A stretch of DNA of 35,775 nucleotides from Oceanospirillaceae bacterium UBA2001 (GTDB taxonomy: Bacteria > Pseudomonadota > Gammaproteobacteria > Pseudomonadales > Balneatricaceae), in the NCBI GenBank assembly GCA_002335115.1, contig DDCR01000168.1:2705-38479 (forward strand), read 5' to 3'. Positions 15,809-23,937 of this stretch are shown in pieces. The notes beneath the pieces are model-generated. The model was not told where the DNA came from. It saw nothing but the letters and a program-made list of their open reading frames with translations, and did no database searches. Position 1 is the stretch's first letter. Each line of letters opens with the position of its first letter. The position numbers and the translations under genes are program-made.

Positions 15809-17899
15809 ATGCCTAATTATGATGTGTTATTTGAAGCCGTTAAGATTGGCCCAGTAACGGCTAAAAATCGCTTTTATCAAGTGCCCCATTGCTGTGGTAT
15901 GGGACACTTGCGTCCCCAAGCCCACGCTGCGATGCGGGGTATGAAAGCCCAAGGTGGATGGGCTGTAGTAAGTACGGAAGAAACAGAGATTCATCCCAGT
16001 TCTGATTTGTCGCCTGCTGTGGAACAACGTCTCTGGGACGAGCGCGATATCCCTGCACTGCAATTAATGACTCAAAGCGTACATGAGCATGGTGCTTTGG
16101 CAGCCATTGAATTAGTGCATAACGGCCATCACTCTTCTAACTTATATTCTCGCACCCCAGCATTGGCGCCCAGCAGCCGTTCTTTGGACATTATTTATCC
16201 AAAACAAGCGCGGGCCATGGATAAAGCTGATATTCGAGAGTTTCGTCGTTGGCATAAAGCTGCGGCTATACGCGCCAAGCAAGCTGGTTTTGACATCGTT
16301 TATGTCTATGCTGGGCACGAAATGTCTTTGCCACATCATTTTTTATTACCTGAATATAATCAAAGAATAGATGAATATGGTGGCAGTTTGGAAAACCGGT
16401 TAAGACTCACCAAAGAACTGCTACAGGACACGCAAGAGGCCATAGGTGACAGCTGTGCTGTCGCATTTCGTTTTGCTGTAGACCAAATGCTTGGTCGTAA
16501 TGGTATGCAAGCGCATGAAGAAGGCAGGGCAGTTGTGGAAATGCTGGCAGATATCCCAGATCTGTGGGACGTGAATGTGTCAGGTTGGGGCAATGACTCG
16601 GCCACCTCACGTTTTCAACCCGATTCAGGCTACCAAACCGAATACACAAAGTTTGTAAAACAAGTGACCAATAAACCGGTGGTGGGGGTGGGTCGGCTCA
16701 CCTCACCTGACATGATGGTGTCGTTAATTAAACAAGGCGTGCTTGATTTTATTGGGGCGGCAAGGCCGTCTATCGCAGACCCCTTTTTACCCAATAAAAT
16801 CCAACAACAAAGGATCGAAGAAATTCGAGAATGTATTGGCTGCAATGTGTGTGTGTCTTGCGATAATCTAGGTGTGCCCATTCGTTGTACACAAAATCCG
16901 ACGATGGGTGAAGAGTGGCGTCGTGGCTGGCATCCAGAAAAAATTGTGGCTGCTAAAACCCCACAGCCTGTGTTAGTTGTGGGTGCTGGACCCGCGGGTT
17001 TAGAGTGTGCTTTACAATTAGCCAACCGTGGCTATGAGGTGATTCTTAGTGAAGCGAGTAAGCAATTAGGGGGCCGAGTAATATCTGAGTCTAATTTAAA
17101 AGGGTTGGCGATATGGCGCCGTGTAAGTGATTACCGCATCTATCAGTTACAACAGATGGACAATGTTAATATCTACCTCGACAGTGCCTTAGACGTGCAA
17201 CAAGTATTGGAACTAGGTATTGAACACGTGTTTGTTGCCACAGGCGCTCTCTGGAGAAAAGACGGTATTGGCCGTTCTTCCCGAACGCCGATCCTTGGCT
17301 TAGACCAAGTCGCCATCTACACCCCTGATGACATTATGAGTGGTGTCTCCCTAGGCCCCGGTCCAATAGTGATCTATGACGATGAACAAGGTTACTTGGG
17401 CAGCGTGGTGGCCGATCATTTGAGTGATTTAGGACATGGGGTTAGTTTTGTCACTAGTGCCAGTATCGTATCACCTTTTACAGAACTTACGCTTGAACAA
17501 AAACAAGTACAACAGGGCTTGGTCGCTCAAGGTGTAGGCATTTACACCAACAAGATCATTGCTAGCCTTAGCCAAAAGTCTGGTCATGTTGGTGTTGAAT
17601 TGAAGTGTCACTATGGTGGTGAAGATCAATGGCTTGCTTGTGCCAGTTTAGTATTAGTCACAGAACGCGAATCAGCCTCACTTTTGTATGAACAATTACA
17701 GCAGTTGCAAGAAGATAATGGCGCCTCCTCCCCCATGCCAATACCTATGTCAGTCACCTTAATTGGTGATGCGCTGGCGCCAGGTTTGATTGCTGACGCT
17801 GTATTCTCTGGCCACCAAGGCGCACAGGAGTTTGAAGCTGATCCTGAAAGGGTACAACAAGGGCTATTCAAGCGCGAAATGCCGAGCCTCAATGCATAA
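15809..17899 (+). CDS. Trimethylamine-dehydrogenase-like flavoprotein, second copy
   Basis: This 696-residue protein is a paralogue of the flavoprotein at 5953-8007 with the same domain order. It has an FMN barrel with Cys28 in NRFYQVPHC (the covalent FMN site of trimethylamine dehydrogenase), a 4Fe-4S motif CIGCNVC followed eleven residues later by CTQNP, and a dinucleotide-binding half starting VLVVGAGPAGLECA. The Tyr-x-x-His pair is kept (VYVYAGH). The barrel segment after DLWD differs (NVSGWGNDSATSRF here, ITVTDYALEMGTARF in the other copy), which suggests a different amine substrate. ATG 15809 gives the family N-terminus directly. It is in the rightward arm with the transporter and the cupin. 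The reaction is inferred as oxidative N-demethylation. Confidence 0.9.
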   Translation: MPNYDVLFEAVKIGPVTAKNRFYQVPHCCGMGHLRPQAHAAMRGMKAQGGWAVVSTEETEIHPSSDLSPAVEQRLWDERDIPALQLMTQSVHEHGALAAIELVHNGHHSSNLYSRTPALAPSSRSLDIIYPKQARAMDKADIREFRRWHKAAAIRAKQAGFDIVYVYAGHEMSLPHHFLLPEYNQRIDEYGGSLENRLRLTKELLQDTQEAIGDSCAVAFRFAVDQMLGRNGMQAHEEGRAVVEMLADIPDLWDVNVSGWGNDSATSRFQPDSGYQTEYTKFVKQVTNKPVVGVGRLTSPDMMVSLIKQGVLDFIGAARPSIADPFLPNKIQQQRIEEIRECIGCNVCVSCDNLGVPIRCTQNPTMGEEWRRGWHPEKIVAAKTPQPVLVVGAGPAGLECALQLANRGYEVILSEASKQLGGRVISESNLKGLAIWRRVSDYRIYQLQQMDNVNIYLDSALDVQQVLELGIEHVFVATGALWRKDGIGRSSRTPILGLDQVAIYTPDDIMSGVSLGPGPIVIYDDEQGYLGSVVADHLSDLGHGVSFVTSASIVSPFTELTLEQKQVQQGLVAQGVGIYTNKIIASLSQKSGHVGVELKCHYGGEDQWLACASLVLVTERESASLLYEQLQQLQEDNGASSPMPIPMSVTLIGDALAPGLIADAVFSGHQGAQEFEADPERVQQGLFKREMPSLNA

Positions 17900-17934
17900 T
17901 TTATTAAGCACAATCATGCCTCAAGGAACGCACG

Positions 17935-18282
17935 ATGAAACCCATCCCTAAAACAGATCGACGCGTGGTGAATATTTTTGAAAGCGCGTTTACTCCCATT
18001 CAATCAAACGGTAAACCCGATGGTGAAGTGCTGCAACTTAATACTGATAAACCTTTAGGCAGTGGCTTTTATATTTATAAAATGGCTCCAGGAGCTGCAA
18101 CAGTGCCCCATAAACACAAAGGTGACGAGGAATTCTTGATTATCCAAGGAGACTTAAGAGACCATGATGGTGTCGATTATGGCCCTGGTGATCTAGTGTG
18201 GTTGCGCGACGGTACTGTGCACAATTCATCCACAAAAAACGGTTGTCTTATCGCAGTCAGCGCCTTGGAACCTGATTTTTAG
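17935..18282 (+). CDS. Small cupin-domain protein
   Basis: This 115-residue single-domain cupin has motif 1 as VPHKHKGDEEFLIIQGDL (residues 57-74), with the two metal-type His and the Glu, and motif 2 as PGDLVWLRDGTVHNSSTKNG (near 83). It could bind a metal ion or small ligand. Stand-alone cupins are common in amine and amino-acid catabolic operons, but a defined reaction cannot be assigned. It is the last gene of the rightward arm. Its stop codon (18280-18282) directly abuts the stop of the convergent FAD oxidase, leaving no space for a separate terminator. Confidence 0.8.
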   Translation: MKPIPKTDRRVVNIFESAFTPIQSNGKPDGEVLQLNTDKPLGSGFYIYKMAPGAATVPHKHKGDEEFLIIQGDLRDHDGVDYGPGDLVWLRDGTVHNSSTKNGCLIAVSALEPDF

Positions 18283-19569
18283 CTAAATATTTAAGCTGTC
18301 CATGAATCGGTAATACATAAGAGATGGTGCAAGAAACCATGGCTTTCCTGTGTAGAGGGGACGCGTCTGAAATTTAATGTCATTAAAAGGGGTCTGGCCT
18401 TGCTCTAGTCCCAGCACCTGTTGTCCCATTCTCATCCCAAGATACCCAGCCATGCCTACGCCTGAGCCACAGTAGCCCATGGCATAGTGTAGGCCATCTT
18501 CTGCTCCTACATGCATGAGGGAGTCAAAAGTAAAGGCCACAAAGCCCATCCAAGAATGGCTTATTTTTGTATGTTCTAATTCTGGGAAAATTTGAGTCAG
18601 GGATTGATGGAGCTTGGGGGCACTGAAGCGAGGATTACTTTCTCTTAGAGACACGCGTCCACCGAATATAATACGACTTCTGTCAGGGCTTGGACGATAA
18701 TAATACACCACCTTACGGGTGTCACTAACGATGCGATCTTTGGGCATTAGCTTATCCATCAGCTCTTTTGCAACGGGCTCTGTGGCAATGACATAGCTGC
18801 CTATAGGAATAACCCTGCGTTGCAAACGGGGGGTTAGGGAGCCTGTATAACCGTTGGTCGCAATAATCACCTTATCGGCTTGCACAGTACCTTTTGAGGT
18901 TTTTACGCTAAAACCACTTTTATCCCGGTTGATATTTTCAGCTGCGCAGCAAGAAATAATGGATGCGCCAGCATCACGCGCTTTACCCATTAAGCCTTTA
19001 TGATAAGCGGCAGGGTCGACTGAAGCATGCTGAGGGAATATCGCCCCACCAAAATAGGTATCTGTGCCTAATTCGAAGTGCTGCTCTGATCTTGGGATCA
19101 TATAGGCGTCATGCTCAAGTCCGGGAACTTGATAATCAAGCGCCCTTGCAAGTTTGTCATATTGCGCACTGTTATGTGCGGCATGAAAGCACCCTACCTC
19201 AGCATAACTGCAGTCAAGGTTTTCCTCTCTAATAAAATCGCCAGTAAACTTTAATGAGTGTTCACCTTCTTTATGAATGGCAAAAGCCATGTCTTTGCCG
19301 TGTGTTTTTTCAAGTTCAGAAAAACTCGGTTTGATGCTGTTACTGACTTGGCCACCGTTTCTTGTACTGCAACCCCAGCCAGCATGTTCGGCATCAATGA
19401 CTAACGTGTGCCTTGACCCTCGAGCGGTCTGGATGGCTGCATGAAGCCCTGTATAGCCTGCACCAATGATCAGCACATCAACCTTTTTAGGAAGTTCTGT
19501 GGTTTGCTCTGTGGGTGGTGCGCTGCGATCCCACCAATAAGGCTGGGCTTTGAAATCTTGTGTGAACAT
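18283..19569 (-). CDS. FAD-dependent amine oxidase of the DAO family, PuuB-like
   Basis: This 428-residue flavoprotein has the dinucleotide motif VLIIGAGYTGLHAAIQTA (residues 32-49), the CSTRNGGQVSN segment near 68 typical of gamma-glutamylputrescine oxidases (PuuB) and sarcosine/N-methyl amino acid oxidases, and the C-terminal FAD-binding MGYCGSGVGMAGYLG near 374. The N-terminal YWWDRS box matches PuuB-type proteins. It probably oxidises a secondary or primary amine to an imine with transfer of electrons to O2 or a quinone. AAGAGA precedes ATG 19569. It could take part in the amine pathway next door or serve the D-amino-acid genes upstream; the sequence does not decide. Confidence 0.85.
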   Translation of the reverse strand: MFTQDFKAQPYWWDRSAPPTEQTTELPKKVDVLIIGAGYTGLHAAIQTARGSRHTLVIDAEHAGWGCSTRNGGQVSNSIKPSFSELEKTHGKDMAFAIHKEGEHSLKFTGDFIREENLDCSYAEVGCFHAAHNSAQYDKLARALDYQVPGLEHDAYMIPRSEQHFELGTDTYFGGAIFPQHASVDPAAYHKGLMGKARDAGASIISCCAAENINRDKSGFSVKTSKGTVQADKVIIATNGYTGSLTPRLQRRVIPIGSYVIATEPVAKELMDKLMPKDRIVSDTRKVVYYYRPSPDRSRIIFGGRVSLRESNPRFSAPKLHQSLTQIFPELEHTKISHSWMGFVAFTFDSLMHVGAEDGLHYAMGYCGSGVGMAGYLGMRMGQQVLGLEQGQTPFNDIKFQTRPLYTGKPWFLAPSLMYYRFMDSLNI

Positions 19570-19658
19570 AACGTGTCTCTTTAATTAGGCCCCATTCTTA
19601 ACATTTTTGTGAGTTAAAAGGCATTTATATATCTCTTATCCACTAGATGATGTTGAGA

Positions 19659-21134
19659 TCAGTCTAAGGGATAAATGGGCCTAGGTACCCTGTGATAATT
19701 CAAGGCTTTATAATTTATCGTACACAGTGCACCACTATCACAAACGATGACTTCTCCAGCTATAGGTTCGAATGCCGCTCGAAAATGCTGCATCGATTTT
19801 AATGCAACCACAGACTTTTCGCGAGGATCGATACCAAATGTTTGAAATTGATTAAGGTCTAAAATCTGGTGAGCAATACTCACTAAAAGTACTTCAATGC
19901 CTTGGATTTTTAATACGATGCACTCCCCAAAGTTTTTTTGTAAACCACCTAGCATTGGGCCTGTTCCCAACACTAAACCACTCCCTTGCCAAATAACCTG
20001 TGCCAAAACTTGCAGTGGGCCACCCCCCATTTTGGGGTCTACTTTTCCTCCGATACTAATACGTACTTGAGTCCCTAACTTCTGACTTTTTAGCTTTAAA
20101 ACAGCTTGTGGGTCAAATAATGGTCCAAAGCAGGCATTGTCAATATGGTTATCTAAAAGCGATTTTAGTAGTGCAGTACTGTCACCATAAGCCCCTGCAC
20201 CTGGGTTATCTGCGTAATCAGCGATAACCAGAGGGCCTTCTTTTTTTAGTCCTGGCCACTGACTAGCTATATCTGCAACTTCAGTGCAGCTGTAATAAAC
20301 ATTTATTACTTGATCCCGTTTGGTCCAAATATCTTCAGCTATATTTTCTGCCTGCGCTATATGAAGAGCAGGGTCTCCAGAGCAGCATATTAATACTGTA
20401 GGGCCTAACTCGCTGACATCAGCACTGGGAAAACCACCATTGATACTCACTGCATAAACATCTGTGTGTAGTTCATATTCCCTTGCCAATTTATGCCGTT
20501 CGACCATCGGCCCCAAATCAGTTCTGCCACCATTAATTTCTTCTAGCATTGGTCGGTGAGCTCGAAGCGTCTGTGGCTGAATTTCTTTAAGTAACGTGCG
20601 CTGTAAAATTTGTGCTGCACTGCGTCCTGTCTCACGCATATCTATATGGGGATAAGTATCATAGGAAACTAAAATTTGTGCTAATTGGCACATTTTTGGA
20701 GTTACATTGGCATGGGGATCTAAGGTGACAGCAATTGGAATATCTGGACCTAAAGCAGCACGTACCCTACGCAGTATTTCCCCCTCGCCATCATCACAAA
20801 AATCAGTCACCATAGCACCGTGCAACATCAAAAAAACACCGTCCCAATGCTCAGAAAATTGGTGCTCCAAAGGTTTTAATATTTCATCAAAAGTATTTTT
20901 TGTTACTTTACCTCCTGGTCCAGCTGAGGCACTAAAGCAGTGCTCTATTTGCCAATGGTGTTCGGCACCAACATCTAATAATCCTGCCAATTGAGTATTT
21001 TTGTTTCCCCTTTGTGCTATAGCCTTGTCACCGTCGAGTAATAGATCATTAGCAAAATCAGCCAACGTCGTTGAACAAACATTGAATGTATTTGTTTCAT
21101 GAGAAAATTCGGCGCTCAGTATTTTAAAAGTCAT
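19659..21134 (-). CDS. M81-family metallopeptidase (MlrC/microcystinase C-like)
   Basis: This 491-residue protein has the N-terminal domain landmarks of the MlrC family: EFSHETNTF (residues 9-17), MLHGAMVTD near 107, TLDPHANV near 137 and YDTYPHIDMRETG near 158. These carry the expected zinc-binding Asp and His residues. The C-terminal domain shows the conserved ADYADNPGAGAYGDSTALL near 302. MlrC cleaves small peptides, including the linear microcystin tetrapeptide, but most members have unknown substrates. It lies downstream of dgcN-dgcA on the same strand but is separated by the dadA remnant. A role in releasing D-amino acids from peptides is possible but unproven. Confidence 0.87.
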   Translation of the reverse strand: MTFKILSAEFSHETNTFNVCSTTLADFANDLLLDGDKAIAQRGNKNTQLAGLLDVGAEHHWQIEHCFSASAGPGGKVTKNTFDEILKPLEHQFSEHWDGVFLMLHGAMVTDFCDDGEGEILRRVRAALGPDIPIAVTLDPHANVTPKMCQLAQILVSYDTYPHIDMRETGRSAAQILQRTLLKEIQPQTLRAHRPMLEEINGGRTDLGPMVERHKLAREYELHTDVYAVSINGGFPSADVSELGPTVLICCSGDPALHIAQAENIAEDIWTKRDQVINVYYSCTEVADIASQWPGLKKEGPLVIADYADNPGAGAYGDSTALLKSLLDNHIDNACFGPLFDPQAVLKLKSQKLGTQVRISIGGKVDPKMGGGPLQVLAQVIWQGSGLVLGTGPMLGGLQKNFGECIVLKIQGIEVLLVSIAHQILDLNQFQTFGIDPREKSVVALKSMQHFRAAFEPIAGEVIVCDSGALCTINYKALNYHRVPRPIYPLD

Positions 21135-21241
21135 TATTAGCTCTTCTTTTAATTTTTTGGTAACTAAGCTTTGCTTTTCGAGAAATCTATTTTTATTGAC
21201 TTTTTATATCATTTTTGGGTTTGCTTAACGAATTTATTTTT

Positions 21242-21601
21242 AGAGTAATACTTTTGAACTTACTAGTGATTGGCGGCGGTGTTGTCGGTGTGACAACTGC
21301 TTATTACCTTTCTCAAAAAGGGTTGAATGTCACTGTTCTAGAGGCACAAGAAAAGGATGCGGATTTTGGAGCCACGGCTGGAAATGCGGGTCTTCTAAGC
21401 CCCAGTGATGCATTTGCCTAGGCGTCCCCCTATGATTTAAAACTAATGATTAAATCATGATTAAACCCACAGTTAGGTATTCAGTATAAGTAGCATATGG
21501 ATCCTACACTATGGCGTTGGACAGCATCTTTTCTATCTCAGTGTCTGAACGCTCTAAAGAGAGCCTCAGCCATTTATGTATGGCTAACCCCAAAATCCTA
21601 A
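21242..21601 (+). pseudogene. D-amino-acid dehydrogenase (DadA-like) N-terminal remnant
   Basis: The frame gives a DadA-type FAD motif LLVIGGGVVGVTTAYYLSQK followed by NAGLLSPSDAFA. It is then broken by TAG at 21419-21421, TGA at 21458-21460 and TAG at 21491-21493. Between and after these stops it still reads like DadA: ASPYDLKLMIKS, then DPTLWRWTASFLSQC, matching the family's W.APG..LK and P..YRWM..FL..C regions. It ends at TAA 21599-21601, inside the 3' end of the convergent dgcA. Roughly 115 of about 420 residues remain, so it is dead. Confidence 0.8.
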
Positions 21602-22570
21602 GTCTGATGGATGCACATTACTGCCTTGGTATATCAACCCGCCTGTATGGTCTTTGGCCAACAACAAGGGTCCATCTATATCGACCCACTTAGCCTCTTG
21701 TGCTAACAATAACGCGGGAGCCATGGCTAGAGATGTGCCAATCATACAGCCAACCATCACTTCAAAACCACGTAACTTAGCTTCTTTTATCAGCTCTAGG
21801 GCTTCTGTCATGCCTCCGGTTTTATCCAGTTTTACGTTCACCACTTGATAGCAGCCTTCTAACAGGTCTAAAGAGCTTCTATCTATACAAGATTCATCCG
21901 CACATATTGGTAATTCTGGATTTAGCCCCTTGAGCCGCCAATCTTGACCCACTGGCAAAGGTTGCTCCACCATTTCCACACCTAACTGTTTAAGCCGCGG
22001 AAGGTATTGTTTAAGCTGTTCTAGAGACCAACCAGTATTGGCATCAATCACCAATCGGCAATTAGGCGCAGCCGTGTGAACAGCGTCAACGCGTTCTAAA
22101 TCACCATCACGGCCCAATTTCAATTTCAAAATTGGTCGATCCTTATTTCGTTTTGCCACTTTGGCCATATTTTCTGGCGTATCTAATGACAAGGTGAAAA
22201 CCGTAGTCACGCTTCTTGGTGGACACTGCAGTTGTGCTAATTGACATGCACTGATGCCGGCCAACTTAGCTTCCAGCTCAAATAGCGCACAATCAATAGC
22301 ATTCCTAGCATTTCCTGGTGGCAGTGCTTGCAGTAGTTCTTGCCTCGTAATACCTGCCTCTATCTTAGCTAACACTGAGTTAATCTCAGCCACTACATTG
22401 GGGCTACCTGGTTCTAATAGGTCCGTTCGTTCACATTCACCGCGGCCAACCTTTCCCATCTCATGAATTTCCACCACTAACACTTCTCCGTTCAACTGAG
22501 GAGCGCTGCGTGAGATAACAAAAGGCTCTTTCAAGGGCCATTGTTCGGTCGAAAATTGCATTTGGCGCAT
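21584..22570 (-). CDS. dgcA: N-acetyl-D-glutamate racemase DgcA-like (enolase superfamily, dipeptide-epimerase type)
   Basis: This 328-residue enolase-superfamily enzyme has the two acid/base lysines as ILKLKLGRDGD (near residue 144) and NVKLDKTGG (near 245). The magnesium ligands are in IDANTGW, EQPLP and CADESC. The C-terminus has MVGCMIGTSLAMAP. The fold group includes L-Ala-D/L-Glu epimerases. In marine Proteobacteria the partner of a DUF1611 protein (DgcN) in this arrangement acts as N-acetyl-D-glutamate racemase. Its ATG overlaps the stop of the upstream DUF1611 gene by one base (TAATG at 22570), which supports the pairing. Dipeptide epimerase activity remains an alternative. Confidence 0.82.
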   Translation of the reverse strand: MRQMQFSTEQWPLKEPFVISRSAPQLNGEVLVVEIHEMGKVGRGECERTDLLEPGSPNVVAEINSVLAKIEAGITRQELLQALPPGNARNAIDCALFELEAKLAGISACQLAQLQCPPRSVTTVFTLSLDTPENMAKVAKRNKDRPILKLKLGRDGDLERVDAVHTAAPNCRLVIDANTGWSLEQLKQYLPRLKQLGVEMVEQPLPVGQDWRLKGLNPELPICADESCIDRSSLDLLEGCYQVVNVKLDKTGGMTEALELIKEAKLRGFEVMVGCMIGTSLAMAPALLLAQEAKWVDIDGPLLLAKDHTGGLIYQGSNVHPSDLGFWG

Positions 22571-23583
22571 TAATAGTGCTCCAAAATATCTACAATTTTA
22601 GCTACTCCTGTGCGGACAGGATCTACCACGGGCACACCATACTTAGCTTCATAACGGGCTAATTCAGCTAACGCCTCAGGCTCACTCATAGCGCTGGTAT
22701 TAAGTGCTATACCCGCCAAAAACTGATTAGGGTTGGTCAAGCGACCATGTTTAAGGTTAGTTTCTATTAAGGTTTCAAAATCTGCTACAGGGTAACCCTC
22801 AATTTCGTCCATTTGAGTGCGCCCCGCTTCATGGCACAGCACTAAGGCATCGGCTTGAGCGCCATGCAGTAAGCCTAAGCTAACGCCTGCATAAGCTGGA
22901 TGAAACAGAGAACCTTGACCTTCAATTACATCCCAATGGTGCTCATCGTTGGCAGAGCATAATTGCTCTACTGCTCCCGCTATAAAATCTGACACGATGG
23001 CATCTACAGGGATACCAGAACCTTCAATTAAAATACCAGTCTGGCCTGTGGCCCTAAAAGTAGAGGCAATATTACGGTGCTGCATTTCTTGATGAATAGC
23101 TAGGGTTGTGAACATTTTTCCAACACAGCAGTCGCTACCTACAGTTAATAGGCGCTTACCTGGACGCCGCAGGCCTGTACCACAATCAAAATTGAGTGAT
23201 GGTTGCCTTACGTCCACCATTTTTTTTCCTGTAGCTTGCGCCACTGTCACTAAATCATCAACTTGATTGAGCCTAGTATGTAAGCCAGAGGCAATATCTA
23301 GCCCAGCTTCCATAGCTTCCTTAAGGATTGGCACCCAGCTGCTAGGTAAAGTTCCACCCATCGGCGCAAGGCCGAGGATAAATGTCTTTGCACCTGCTGC
23401 AACAGCTTGTTTCATTGTCATATCTGGCAAGCCGAGGTTTACTTTAGCCGCAGGTAGGCGCATTTGGGCAATGCACTTTTCTGGCCTCCAATGGACCATA
23501 CCTTTAGCAACTTTTGCCATTAAAAAATCTTTCGCATCACCCAAAAATATTATATAAGGTGCAGATAACTGCTGTTGAGACAT
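22570..23583 (-). CDS. dgcN: D-glutamate N-acetyltransferase DgcN-like (DUF1611)
   Basis: This 337-residue DUF1611 protein has an N-terminal Rossmann-like part (LGLAPMGGTLPSSW near residue 91) and a P-loop-like C-terminal part (GSDCCVGKMFTTLAIHQEM near 147, IEGQGSLFHPAYAG near 221). Members paired with DgcA acetylate D-glutamate, feeding N-acetyl-L-glutamate and then L-glutamate metabolism. ATG 23583 is chosen because AAGGAG lies 7 bases upstream; an in-frame TTG one codon earlier is less likely. It heads the dgcN-dgcA unit, close to the right-hand direct repeat. Confidence 0.83.
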   Translation of the reverse strand: MSQQQLSAPYIIFLGDAKDFLMAKVAKGMVHWRPEKCIAQMRLPAAKVNLGLPDMTMKQAVAAGAKTFILGLAPMGGTLPSSWVPILKEAMEAGLDIASGLHTRLNQVDDLVTVAQATGKKMVDVRQPSLNFDCGTGLRRPGKRLLTVGSDCCVGKMFTTLAIHQEMQHRNIASTFRATGQTGILIEGSGIPVDAIVSDFIAGAVEQLCSANDEHHWDVIEGQGSLFHPAYAGVSLGLLHGAQADALVLCHEAGRTQMDEIEGYPVADFETLIETNLKHGRLTNPNQFLAGIALNTSAMSEPEALAELARYEAKYGVPVVDPVRTGVAKIVDILEHY

Positions 23584-23709
23584 CAATAACTCCTTTGAAT
23601 ATCGGATAATGTACGATTATTAAATACGGTATAAGTGATGACTTAATCTAAGCTCAGCTTTGCGCCAAAACCACACGAAAATACTGGTCATTAATAAATA
23701 TATAATTGC

Positions 23710-23844
23710 AGCCCGCAGATAAACGCTGAAAATGCAGTGTTGCGAAGCGACTTCTACGATAAACCTAAGTATGGTGAAGACTTTAATAAAGATATTACTT
23801 TATTGGTACTAACGGATTTAATCAACTATACTTTTCCCTGCTAA
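23710..23844 (+). pseudogene. Possible gene fragment, unrecognised
   Basis: In the 351-base gap between dgcN and tdk, one frame runs 44 codons without a start codon at its 5' end. The encoded text (for example SDFYDKPKYGEDFNKDITLL) has the balanced composition of a real soluble protein rather than of random AT-rich DNA, and ends at TAA 23842-23844. I do not recognise the family. The fragment sits 24 bases inside the right-hand repeat, where debris of an integrated element is expected. The rest of the gap holds only the repeat. Confidence 0.35.
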
Positions 23845-23868
23845 CTTGGGGGGCAGAATGGTTTGTTA

Positions 23869-23896
23869 AAATCCTGCCATCCCAAACAATTATTCC
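23869..23896 (+). repeat. Direct repeat copy 2, degenerate att site
   Basis: This is the second copy of the 28-base sequence at the window start, with 3 mismatches (positions 11, 16 and 18 of the repeat). All three fall in the acceptor/CCA part, so this copy could not end a tRNA. Its orientation equals that of copy 1, as expected for attL/attR flanking an integrated element of about 23.9 kb. It lies 42 bases before tdk. Confidence 0.65.
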
Positions 23897-23937
23897 TACA
23901 AGGGTAACGCGCCCTAACCAGTGAAAGGCTTGTTACT

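Noticed and set aside
5953..18282. Assigning one named substrate such as homarine, stachydrine or carnitine to the amine regulon
   Set aside because: The enzyme families cover several betaine and amine pathways, and no residue-level evidence in the sequence selects one of them.
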